DNA from: Pseudorhodobacter antarcticus
GTDB lineage: Bacteria; Pseudomonadota; Alphaproteobacteria; Rhodobacterales; Rhodobacteraceae
Direction: 5' to 3'
DNA: 13,504 bases
NCBI GenBank assembly: GCA_945861995.1
Contig: CAMAWZ010000033.1
Location: 1 to 13,504, forward strand
Shown: positions 1 to 5,454 of the stretch, piece after piece
Layout: each line of letters opens with the position of its first letter
Position numbering within the stretch: the stretch's first letter is position 1
Notes under the pieces: generated by a model
Told to the model about the DNA's origin: nothing
The model's database searches: none
What the model saw: the letters and a program-made list of their open reading frames with translations, nothing else
Made by a program: the position numbers and the translations under genes

Positions 1-136
1 CATACCCGCTGCGAGGCTGTGGCGGACCGGATCGGCCCGCGCTTACGCCGCACTGTAACATCAGCCCCCCCCCTCCGAGCAGTCGGAAAGGGGCGCAGAC
101 CCTCGGCACGAAGGCAAGCTCACGTCCCACCGTGAC

Positions 137-298
137 TTACCTTCTGGCACGCCTGATGCCTTTGGCTGGCCCCTTCGGGCAAACTTGGCGGTTTATGACC
201 GCGCCCCTGCGGCAGAACGCAAAGGGCGCGGGCGAAGCTGCACCACGGGGCGCAACACCTTCAAAACCGTCCAAGCGCAGCTTTGGCGCATCAGACAT
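137..298 (-). CDS. Doubtful small ORF, 53 aa, no recognised family
   Basis: An ATG at 298 opens a 53-codon frame ending in TAA at 137. The product starts MSDAPKLRLDGFEGV and has a basic C-terminus ending in RRARR. In its favour, an extended -10 element (TG-G-TATACT) lies just upstream on the same strand, and the first half uses codons like the neighbours. Against it, there is no Shine-Dalgarno sequence before the ATG, the second half uses AGG, AGA and ATA codons that the clear genes here avoid, and the same DNA forms several hairpins. I do not recognise the protein. It may be a spurious ORF lying on a structured RNA. Confidence 0.2.
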   Translation of the reverse strand: MSDAPKLRLDGFEGVAPRGAASPAPFAFCRRGAVINRQVCPKGPAKGIRRARR

Positions 299-431
299 GC
301 TGTTTGGCAAATCAACAGTATACCATTGTCAGGAACTGGGCCGGTCTGTGTCAATCTTTTGATTTTTTCGAATTCAGGTTGAATCTACCCATGGCAGAGC
401 AAAACCCGATTCACCCCAGATTTTCCCCAAG

Positions 432-459
432 ATTGTAACGTAATATTTCACATTGTTAC
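432..459 (-). promoter_or_regulatory. Candidate leftward promoter under a dyad
   Basis: Read on the minus strand, GTAACA (459-454; 4 of 6 matches to TTGACA) and TACAAT (437-432; 5 of 6 to TATAAT) are separated by 16 bp. Transcription would start near 425 and run left into the hairpin-rich region. It lies in the most AT-rich stretch of the left end, as expected for a promoter. No rightward gene begins here. The prediction is from consensus matching only. Confidence 0.4.
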
Positions 460-460
460 A
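434..460. promoter_or_regulatory. Operator-like inverted repeat TGTAAC-N15-GTTACA
   Basis: TGTAAC (434-439) and GTTACA (455-460) are perfect inverted arms with centres 21 bp apart, about two helical turns. They coincide with the -10 and -35 of the leftward promoter candidate, the usual geometry for a repressor site. I cannot assign a regulator family. A chance 6-bp dyad is possible, but the overlap with both promoter elements makes it worth listing. Confidence 0.35.
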
Positions 461-578
461 TAAAGACTGAACTTCGTGATGTGATTGTGTCAGGATCGTG
501 GCCAAACTATGGCAAACGCTGCCGATTCGGCGAAAATCATCACCAATCGCCCACCCAATCCAAACCTTGAGTCCGCCG

Positions 579-1436
579 TTAGTTGCGCCCTTCGCCGCGC
601 GACAAAAAGGCCAACTTTTCGAACAGCGCCACATCAGCCTCGGTTTTCAAAAGCGCGCCATGCAGCGCGGGCAGGGCGTTTTTGCCCACCCCCCGCAGCG
701 CTTCGGCAGGCATGTCGGCGGCAAGAAGCAGTTTTAGCCAATCGAGCACCTCTGACGTAGAGGGTTTCTTTTTGATCCCTGGCATCTCGCGCAGCGCAAA
801 GAACTGCGTTAGCGCCGCTGTCAGCAGTGTCTCTTTGATTTCGGGGAAATGCACCCGCACAATGGCCGCCAGCGTCGCCTCATCTGGAAAACGGATGTAA
901 TGGAAAAAGCAGCGGCGCAAAAACGCATCTGGCAGGTCTTTTTCATTGTTAGACGTGATGATGACCACAGGGCGGTGCAGCGCGCGAATGGTCGCGCCCG
1001 TCTCGTAGACGTGAAATTCCATACTGTCTAATTCTGCCAGCAGATCGTTGGGAAATTCGATGTCGGCTTTGTCGATTTCATCAATCAGCAGCACCACGCG
1101 GGCGGGGGCACAAAAGGCCTGCCATAACTTACCTTGGCGGATATAATTGGCCACATCGCCCACCCTCTCGCCGCCAAGGCCCATCGGCAGATGCGAATCG
1201 CGCAGGCGCGCCACGGCGTCGTATTCATACAGGCCCTGCTGCGCCTTGGTGGTGGATTTGATTCCCCATTCGATCAGATCCATTTCCAGCGAGGCCGCAA
1301 CTTGCCGTGCAAGTTCGGTTTTCCCCGTGCCAGGTTCGCCCTTCACCAGCAGCGGGCGCTGCAAGGTCACGGCTGCATTGACCGCCATCTGCAAATCAGG
1401 CGGAGCGATGTATCCTGCGGTCGAGCTAAATTTCAT
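579..1436 (-). CDS. MoxR-family AAA+ ATPase
   Basis: The 285-aa product is an AAA+ ATPase of the MoxR group, proteins that use ATP hydrolysis to remodel or activate partner proteins, often together with a von Willebrand A (VWA/CoxE-like) protein. Visible motifs are Walker A GEPGTGKT (33-40), Walker B VVLLIDEID (114-122), a sensor-1 stretch with SNN (162-164), and an arginine pair at 174-175. A C-terminal helical lid follows. I chose the ATG at 1436 because homologues start about 30 residues before Walker A. The frame stays open to 1532, but that extension (32 aa, cysteine- and lysine-rich) looks like upstream DNA. The gene diverges from dksA. No VWA gene lies downstream in the 578 bp visible, so its substrate is unknown. 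It lacks the dinitrogenase/rubisco-activase context of NorQ or CbbQ. Confidence 0.88.
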   Translation of the reverse strand: MKFSSTAGYIAPPDLQMAVNAAVTLQRPLLVKGEPGTGKTELARQVAASLEMDLIEWGIKSTTKAQQGLYEYDAVARLRDSHLPMGLGGERVGDVANYIRQGKLWQAFCAPARVVLLIDEIDKADIEFPNDLLAELDSMEFHVYETGATIRALHRPVVIITSNNEKDLPDAFLRRCFFHYIRFPDEATLAAIVRVHFPEIKETLLTAALTQFFALREMPGIKKKPSTSEVLDWLKLLLAADMPAEALRGVGKNALPALHGALLKTEADVALFEKLAFLSRGEGRN

Positions 1437-1471
1437 ATCCAATCCAACACCTTGCTTATTTGAATGTCCCA

Positions 1472-1500
1472 AGCCTAACCATGCCGCGATTTTCCCGCAA
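1472..1500 (-). promoter_or_regulatory. Weak candidate promoter for the AAA+ gene
   Basis: On the minus strand TTGCGG (1500-1495) and TAGGCT (1477-1472) are 17 bp apart, placing a start near 1465 and a short leader before the ATG at 1436. The -10 matches only three consensus bases, so this is tentative. Confidence 0.2.
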
Positions 1501-1518
1501 CCTTTCTTGCAACCGCTA

Positions 1519-1547
1519 GTGACAATGACCAAGGCTTAGGCTATCTG
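1519..1547 (+). promoter_or_regulatory. Candidate dksA promoter
   Basis: GTGACA (1519-1524) and TATCTG (1542-1547) are separated by 17 bp. Transcription would begin near 1554, leaving a leader of roughly 60 nt before the chosen dksA start. The -35 is good (5 of 6) and the -10 is poor, as is common in this group of bacteria. Confidence 0.35.
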
Positions 1548-1616
1548 CTGCGCAAAAGTGGGGTGACTGATATGGATACCGTTCACGAAGATCGCCCCCG
1601 AACCGGGGGACCGATA

Positions 1617-2039
1617 ATGAAAGCTGAAGTCTTTTTACCTGATGACTACCGTCCCGCCGAGGATGAGCCTTTCATGAATGACATGCAGCTGGAATATTTC
1701 CGCCGCAAACTCATAATCTGGAAGCAGGAACTTTTGGGCCAATCGGCCGACACAATCGATAACTTACAAGACAGCGGGCGCAATGTGCCCGATATCGCCG
1801 ATCGTGCATCCGAGGAATCCGACCGCGCGCTGGAATTGCGCACGCGCGATCGACAGCGCAAACTGGTGTCGAAAATCGACGCAGCCCTGCGCCGCATCGA
1901 GGCAAACGAGTTCGGCTTTTGCGAGATGACGGGAGAGCAGATTTCCCTGAAACGTCTGGATGCGCGGCCCATCGCCACGATGACGCTGGAAGCGCAAGAA
2001 AAGCACGAGCGGCGCGAAAAGGTGCACCGCGACGATTGA
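1617..2039 (+). CDS. dksA: RNA polymerase-binding transcription factor DksA
   Basis: The 140-aa product belongs to the DksA/TraR family, which binds the RNA polymerase secondary channel and, with (p)ppGpp, adjusts transcription of rRNA, amino acid and stress genes. The coiled-coil tip shows the required acidic pair and alanine, D59-I-A-D62-R-A64, within VPDIADRASEE. The zinc-finger region (101-126) keeps only the first of the four E. coli cysteines, C102; the other positions are T105, T123 and A126. This one-cysteine form is, to my knowledge, usual in alphaproteobacteria such as Rhodobacter, so the protein probably folds without zinc. The start MKAEVFLPDD at 1617 matches relatives and follows a G-rich stretch. 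In-frame GTG 1563 and ATG 1572 would add 18 or 15 residues. A hairpin terminator follows. Confidence 0.95.
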   Translation: MKAEVFLPDDYRPAEDEPFMNDMQLEYFRRKLIIWKQELLGQSADTIDNLQDSGRNVPDIADRASEESDRALELRTRDRQRKLVSKIDAALRRIEANEFGFCEMTGEQISLKRLDARPIATMTLEAQEKHERREKVHRDD

Positions 2040-2076
2040 TGTGGCGCATATGCCCATCGCCAAAGATAAAGTAAAC

Positions 2077-2112
2077 AACCGCCGAGGCCTTTGCGCTTCG
2101 GCGGTTTGTTTT
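2077..2112 (+). terminator. Rho-independent terminator after dksA
   Basis: Perfect 9-bp arms AACCGCCGA (2077-2085) and TCGGCGGTT (2098-2106) enclose a 12-nt loop and run into TGTTTT. It ends only 11 nt before the next start codon, so its 3' side abuts the G-rich ribosome binding site of the monooxygenase gene. Confidence 0.8.
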
Positions 2113-2123
2113 GGGGGGCGCTG

Positions 2124-3305
2124 ATGCGGCTTGCTGGGCAAAGTGTGGTCATCATTGGCGCTGGTATTGCAGGGCTGGCGCTGGCGCGTGGGCTGGCGCT
2201 GCGCGGGGCGCGGGTGCGTGTGCTGGAACAGGCACCTGCCATCCGCGAGGTGGGCGCAGGGATCCAGATTGCCCCCAATGGCGCGCGCGTTTTGCGCGCG
2301 CTGGGGCTGGGTGATGATCTGGCGCGCATCGCAGTGCAGGCGCGCGCGGTGGAACTGCTGAACGGGCAAACGGGGGCGCGCGTCGTGCGGATGGATTTAA
2401 CCCGCCGCGCCCAAGACGGCGATTATCATTTTATCCACCGCGCCGATCTGATCGAGATGTTGCGCGCAGGCGCTTTGGCGGCAGGGGCGGTACTGCAGCT
2501 GGACACACAGGTGGCCAGCGTGGATTTAGCGGGAGATCAGCCCCGCCTGCGCATGGCCAGCGGCGCCGATGTTGTGGCCCCGCTGCTTATTGGCGCAGAT
2601 GGGCTGCATTCGGTGCTGCGATCTACCCTAAACGGGGCAAGCGCGCCGTTTTTCACAGGCCAAGTCGCATGGCGCGCCACGATTGCAGGTGATGGCGGGC
2701 CAGCCGAGGTGCAGGTGCATATGGGGGCGGGGCGGCATTTGGTCACCTATCCGCTGCGCGGCGGGGCGTTGCGCAATATCGTCGCAGTCGAAGAACGCAG
2801 CGCTTGGGCCGCAGAAAGCTGGTCGCAGCGCGCCGAACACACACGGTTCAAAGATGCCTTTGCAAGCTTTGCCGCCCCTGCGCGCGCATGGGTAGATCAG
2901 GCAACCGATGCAGGCCTTTGGGGCCTGTTCCGCCATGAGATTGCCGAAAACTGGGGCAAATCCCTGCCCCATGGGGCTGCGGTTTTGCTGGGGGACGCCG
3001 CCCACCCCACGCTGCCCTTTTTGGCCCAAGGGGCCAGCATGGGGCTGGAAGATAGCGCCGTATTGATCAATTTGCTGGACAGCCTGCCGATGTATGCGGC
3101 CCTAACTCGTTACCGATCCCTGCGCGCTCCGCGCACGGCGCGCATCATCGCGGCTGCCAATGCCAATGCCCGCAATTATCACCTGTCAGGCCCCGCCCGC
3201 ATTTTGGCCCATACCGGCCTACGCAGCCTGTCGGCACTCGCGCCCAATCTGATGCTGCGGCGGTTCGATTGGCTTTATGGCTATGATGCAACTGAAGCAG
3301 TGTAA
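2124..3305 (+). CDS. FAD-dependent monooxygenase, salicylate hydroxylase-like
   Basis: The 393-aa protein is a group A flavoprotein monooxygenase (PHBH/UbiH fold). Such enzymes use FAD, NAD(P)H and O2 to hydroxylate an aromatic or related ring. The FAD motifs are all present: GAGIAG (12-17) with acidic E35 ending strand 2, the DG motif around GADG (157-160), and the GD motif GDAAHPTLPF (290-299) followed by AQGASMGLEDS. Length and layout resemble salicylate 1-monooxygenase and 3-hydroxybenzoate 6-monooxygenase, but no catabolic genes surround it, so the substrate cannot be named. The ATG at 2124 has GGGGGG six bases upstream and sits directly before the FAD-binding strand. A TTG at 2091 lies inside the dksA terminator and is rejected. 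Separation from dksA by a terminator implies its own promoter or read-through. Confidence 0.9.
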   Translation: MRLAGQSVVIIGAGIAGLALARGLALRGARVRVLEQAPAIREVGAGIQIAPNGARVLRALGLGDDLARIAVQARAVELLNGQTGARVVRMDLTRRAQDGDYHFIHRADLIEMLRAGALAAGAVLQLDTQVASVDLAGDQPRLRMASGADVVAPLLIGADGLHSVLRSTLNGASAPFFTGQVAWRATIAGDGGPAEVQVHMGAGRHLVTYPLRGGALRNIVAVEERSAWAAESWSQRAEHTRFKDAFASFAAPARAWVDQATDAGLWGLFRHEIAENWGKSLPHGAAVLLGDAAHPTLPFLAQGASMGLEDSAVLINLLDSLPMYAALTRYRSLRAPRTARIIAAANANARNYHLSGPARILAHTGLRSLSALAPNLMLRRFDWLYGYDATEAV

Positions 3306-3306
3306 A

Positions 3307-3321
3307 AGGGGCTTTGCCCCT
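3307..3321 (+). terminator. Short GC hairpin immediately after the monooxygenase
   Basis: AGGGGC-TTT-GCCCCT begins two bases past the stop codon. No T-tract follows, so it may act only as part of the larger structured junction or as an mRNA 3' end. Confidence 0.35.
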
Positions 3322-3332
3322 CGCTGCGCTCA

Positions 3333-3403
3333 CCCCAGGATATTTGGAGAGTTAGGAAGGGAAAAAGCTCTGCGCGCTTCCTAACTCCACAAATATCCTG
3401 GGG
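3333..3403. repeat. Long intergenic palindrome, 27-nt arms (REP-like)
   Basis: Arms 3333-3359 and 3377-3403 match at 25 of 27 positions, beginning CCCCAGGATATTTG and ending AGTTAGGAAG, around a 17-nt loop. The size and position, between two convergent genes, suggest a dispersed palindromic element. I recall similar CCCC-GGA-TATTT palindromes between genes in Rhodobacteraceae. A bidirectional terminator role is possible. Only one copy is present in this window, so dispersal cannot be shown here. Confidence 0.7.
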
Positions 3404-3415
3404 GGAGCCGAAGGC

Positions 3416-3431
3416 GGGGGGCGAGCCCCCC
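3416..3431. terminator. G6/C6 hairpin at the 3' end of xth
   Basis: GGGGGG-CGAG-CCCCCC is followed on the plus strand by TCTTT and lies four bases beyond the xth stop codon on the other side. It probably works with the adjacent palindrome as a two-way terminator for the convergent monooxygenase and xth genes. Confidence 0.45.
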
Positions 3432-3434
3432 TCT

Positions 3435-4235
3435 TTACGCCGCAAGTGTAATCCACACAGGCACATGATCGGACGGGCGGTCTTTGCCGCGCTCGGATTT
3501 GTCCACGCCTGCGCCTGTCAGCATATCGGCGGCCTGCGGGGTCAGCAGGTGGTGGTCAATGCGGATGCCGTTATTGCGCTCCCACGCGCCGGCTTGAAAA
3601 TCCCAATAAGAATAAAGACCAGCTGCGGGGTTCAGGGTGCGCAGCGCCTCGGTCAGGCCAAGATTTAATATACGGCGATAGGCCGCGCGCGACGGGGGCA
3701 GGGCCAACGCATCGCGCGCCCATGTTTCGGGTTTGGCTGCGTCGATGGCCTGCGGGATGATGTTATAATCACCGCAAAACACGGCGGGTTCTTCGGCGGC
3801 CAAAACCTGCGCCACGCGGGCCTGCATCCGCGCCATCCAAGACAGTTTAAAGCCGTATTTGCCCGCAGGAATTGGCGCATCGCCGTCAAATTCCACAGGG
3901 TTGCCATTGGGCAGATACAGCCCGCAAATGCGAATGCCGCCAGCGACAGCCTCGATCCAGCGGGCGTGCTCGTCTGTATCATCCCCCGCAAGCCCGCGGC
4001 GCACGTCTGTCAGCGGCAGTTTGGACAAGATTGCAACGCCGTTGAACGACTTTTGCCCGTGGGTTTCAACATGGTATCCCATGCCTTCAAACACCTCGCG
4101 CGGGAAACCTTCATCGACGGATTTGATTTCTTGCAGGCAAATTACATCCACATCTGCGCCTGCGCCAGCCAGATATTCTGTCAGCCGATCCAGCCGCGCC
4201 TTGATGCCGTTGATGTTAAAGGTGGCGATTTTCAT
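3435..4235 (-). CDS. xth: Exodeoxyribonuclease III (AP endonuclease)
   Basis: The 266-aa product is an ExoIII-type Mg-dependent enzyme of the EEP fold. It cleaves DNA at abasic sites in base-excision repair and has 3'-5' exonuclease and 3'-phosphatase activity. Expected active-site residues are in place: N7 in MKIATFNING, E36 in CLQEIKS, Y107 in GLYLPNGNP, D156 and N158 in CGDYNI, D227 in GIRIDHH, and the terminal D256-H257 pair in SDHVP. Length matches E. coli XthA (268 aa). The ATG at 4235 was chosen because the protein family begins MKI at the first beta strand; 41 upstream in-frame residues overlap the preceding gene. It starts 31 bp after that gene's stop on the same strand and is probably co-transcribed with it. 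Confidence 0.94.
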   Translation of the reverse strand: MKIATFNINGIKARLDRLTEYLAGAGADVDVICLQEIKSVDEGFPREVFEGMGYHVETHGQKSFNGVAILSKLPLTDVRRGLAGDDTDEHARWIEAVAGGIRICGLYLPNGNPVEFDGDAPIPAGKYGFKLSWMARMQARVAQVLAAEEPAVFCGDYNIIPQAIDAAKPETWARDALALPPSRAAYRRILNLGLTEALRTLNPAAGLYSYWDFQAGAWERNNGIRIDHHLLTPQAADMLTGAGVDKSERGKDRPSDHVPVWITLAA

Positions 4236-4266
4236 TGGGGCGGCTTTCACTGGGGTTTGCGCCAGC

Positions 4267-4980
4267 CTATGCCGCCGCCTGCCGCAGATCAAGCGCTGCC
4301 GCCAGCCAAAGCTGATCCAGACGATCCAGCGCGGCCAGATCATACCCAACCTGCTCATAATGCCCCGTTGGGGTGGTATAGGCTAAGGCCGCCTCAAGGT
4401 GCAGCGCCTCAAGCGCCTTGGCAGCATGATAGCGCAGAGGCAAAAGGCGGGCAAAATCGCAGCGATGCGCGCGCGGGAAAATCAGCCGCGAGGGCGCGCG
4501 CGACAGGTTAACAAGGGCCGTCCCCTGCATGGACGCCAACACCATCAAACGGGCTGATTTCGCCTCTAGGCTGCGCAAAGACACATCGGCGCGCAGCGGG
4601 TCTGGCGCGCCTGTGCCATAGAAATGGGTGGGCCCCGTGGCAGGGTAGACCATATCGCAGCCATAGAACGCCAAAACGCGCGGACGCAGCGCATCCAGCG
4701 CCCAATAGGCGGCGGTAAAGGCCATGGTCGCGCCCGCATAGATAAACCCGCCAAAGCGGTTTTGCGCGGGCACGAAATGCGTCTCGTCGATCAGGTTTTG
4801 GCCCTCGCGCGGGGCGGGGATGCTGCTTTGCGGAAAGTCATAGGGATAGACCAGCGCGTCCCAATCGGGGCGGACCCTGTGGGCGTTGTTGATCGCCACA
4901 ATCGTGTCAAACCCATCACGCCGCCAACCCCGCGCGCCGATGGCAGCAGGGCCAGAGCCAAGGAGAAGAACTGTACTCAT
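4267..4980 (-). CDS. Conserved-looking protein, Rossmann-like, possible DUF115/GT42-type
   Basis: I do not recognise this 237-aa protein with certainty. It opens with a strand and glycine turn, MSTVLLLGSGPAA (GSGPA 8-12), then IVAINNAH (27-34), YPYDFP (45-50), FYGCDMVYP (105-113), HFYG (119-122) and NLS (158-160), ending in a leucine/alanine-rich helical tail. The G-x-G-P-(S/A) turn together with 'GCDM...HFYG' recalls MAF/DUF115-type proteins and GT42 sialyltransferase-like folds, which suggests binding of a nucleotide-sugar or similar ligand. That is inference from short motifs. The chosen ATG at 4980 has GGTGG upstream and sits one codon before the first strand. ATG at 5001 (7 residues longer, AGGG upstream) is an alternative. 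It lies 63 bp after erpA and 31 bp before xth on the same strand. Confidence 0.75.
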   Translation of the reverse strand: MSTVLLLGSGPAAIGARGWRRDGFDTIVAINNAHRVRPDWDALVYPYDFPQSSIPAPREGQNLIDETHFVPAQNRFGGFIYAGATMAFTAAYWALDALRPRVLAFYGCDMVYPATGPTHFYGTGAPDPLRADVSLRSLEAKSARLMVLASMQGTALVNLSRAPSRLIFPRAHRCDFARLLPLRYHAAKALEALHLEAALAYTTPTGHYEQVGYDLAALDRLDQLWLAAALDLRQAAA

Positions 4981-5043
4981 GAATGCCACCATTGCAGTCA
5001 TAAAGGGACCCTAGCGCGAGGGCGGGAGAAGGAAAGGGGGTTC

Positions 5044-5385
5044 CTACATCGAAAAACTAACGCCGCACCCACAGCTTGCCGTGGCATTGGGGTTTTGCAC
5101 CACGAACCGCGCGCCGATCAATTCCTCGGTGAAATCAATCACCGCGCCCGCCAACAGGGGCAAAGATACCTCGTCGATCAGCACGCGCTGGCCCGCGCCT
5201 TCCAGTACCAGATCGCCTGTCGCCGCATCGTCCAGCTTGATTTGGTATTGAAAGCCCGAACAACCGCCGCCTTCGACCGCCACGCGCAGGGGTTTGGCCT
5301 GCCCCGTCATCGCGGCGATTTCGGCCAGCCGTGCAAAGGCGCGGTCTGTAACAAGTGGGGGGGGCACTTGGGGGGGTAGGTTCAT
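5044..5385 (-). CDS. erpA: Iron-sulfur cluster insertion protein ErpA (A-type carrier)
   Basis: The 113-aa protein is an A-type Fe-S carrier of the HesB/IscA family, which accepts clusters from the scaffold and passes them to apoproteins. The three ligand cysteines are C42 (GGGCSGFQY) and C105/C107 (SCGCGVSFSM at the C-terminus). Length is normal for the family. The start has a textbook ribosome binding site, AGGAGAG, a few bases before the ATG. A leftward promoter lies just upstream. The gene diverges from dgt and probably heads a transcript that continues into the Rossmann-like gene and xth, as no clear terminator follows. IscA and SufA are the alternatives. I prefer ErpA because no isc or suf genes are adjacent and this lone position fits ErpA, but the name is family-level inference. 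Confidence 0.85.
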   Translation of the reverse strand: MNLPPQVPPPLVTDRAFARLAEIAAMTGQAKPLRVAVEGGGCSGFQYQIKLDDAATGDLVLEGAGQRVLIDEVSLPLLAGAVIDFTEELIGARFVVQNPNATASCGCGVSFSM

Positions 5386-5400
5386 TTTGCTCTCCTAAAC

Positions 5401-5434
5401 GGGGCCTTTATGTAATATAGGCGCATCAGGCCCC
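5401..5434. promoter_or_regulatory. Inverted repeat flanking the erpA -10
   Basis: GGGGCCT (5401-5407) and AGGCCCC (5428-5434) are perfect 7-bp inverted arms 20 bp apart. The right arm lies in the erpA promoter spacer, and the erpA -10 and start point fall between the arms. It could be an operator for the erpA/dgt divergent region. Chance occurrence in GC-rich DNA cannot be excluded. Confidence 0.3.
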
Positions 5435-5442
5435 CTCAACAA
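5414..5442 (-). promoter_or_regulatory. Candidate erpA promoter
   Basis: On the minus strand TTGTTG (5442-5437) and TATATT (5419-5414) are separated by exactly 17 bp. The predicted start near 5407 leaves a leader of about 20 nt that contains the AGGAGAG site. The -10 is strong. The promoter occupies much of the 69 bp shared with dgt, whose own promoter I cannot identify. Confidence 0.55.
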
Positions 5443-5454
5443 GAAGGCAATCAT

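Larger units (their letters stand above)
1..578. other. Gene-poor region with clustered hairpins; candidate structured RNA
   Basis: No ORF here has convincing codon use, a ribosome binding site and a recognisable product. What can be seen is a run of stem-loops: 22-25/37-40 with inner stem 27-29/33-35; 70-78/83-93 (TCCGA, GCAG loop, TCGGA, extended by CCCC/GGGG past two bulged A's); 110-124/131-144 (about 13 bp with one mismatch and one bulge); 169-172/177-180 (CTTC loop); 188-192/198-202; and 201-206/224-229 enclosing 208-211/218-221. Positions 300-578 are more AT-rich and carry the promoter and dyad listed separately. I compared the region with RNase P RNA, tmRNA, SRP RNA and 6S RNA and found none of their hallmark motifs. 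GC-rich DNA forms chance hairpins, so an RNA gene remains a hypothesis and its strand is uncertain. The promoters favour the minus strand. Confidence 0.35.

Noticed and set aside
1..61. Leftward partial frame starting ATG at 61 with a G-rich stretch upstream
   Set aside because: Only 20 codons are visible. The G-run arises from a hairpin arm and the composition is not convincing, so it cannot be supported without sequence left of the window.
1..340. RNase P RNA, tmRNA, SRP RNA or 6S RNA
   Set aside because: On both strands I looked for the GGAAAGTCC-like and AGCAAGACC-like RNase P cores, a tmRNA tag reading frame ending in Ala-Ala, and the SRP GGAAGCAGC-like loop, and found none.
132..382. 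Two overlapping plus-strand frames of 76 and 65 codons in the left region
   Set aside because: They overlap each other and the hairpin cluster, start with GTG or weak ATG without ribosome binding sites, and resemble no known protein.
351..392. 13-codon leftward mini-ORF downstream of the dyad promoter, a possible leader peptide
   Set aside because: There is no ribosome binding site, no run of regulatory codons, and no attenuator hairpin linked to a following gene.
521..531. Palindrome GCCGATTCGGC after the AAA+ gene as a terminator
   Set aside because: The arms almost touch, so no stable loop of normal size can form, and no T-tract follows.
1437..1532. 32-residue N-terminal extension of the AAA+ protein
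   Set aside because: It spans the divergent promoter region and is unlike AAA+ N-termini; the internal ATG at 1436 gives the normal distance to Walker A.
4624..5379. 251-codon open frame on the plus strand
   Set aside because: It lies antisense to erpA and the Rossmann-like gene, both of which have clear motifs or start signals; the composition is Arg/His-rich without domain features.
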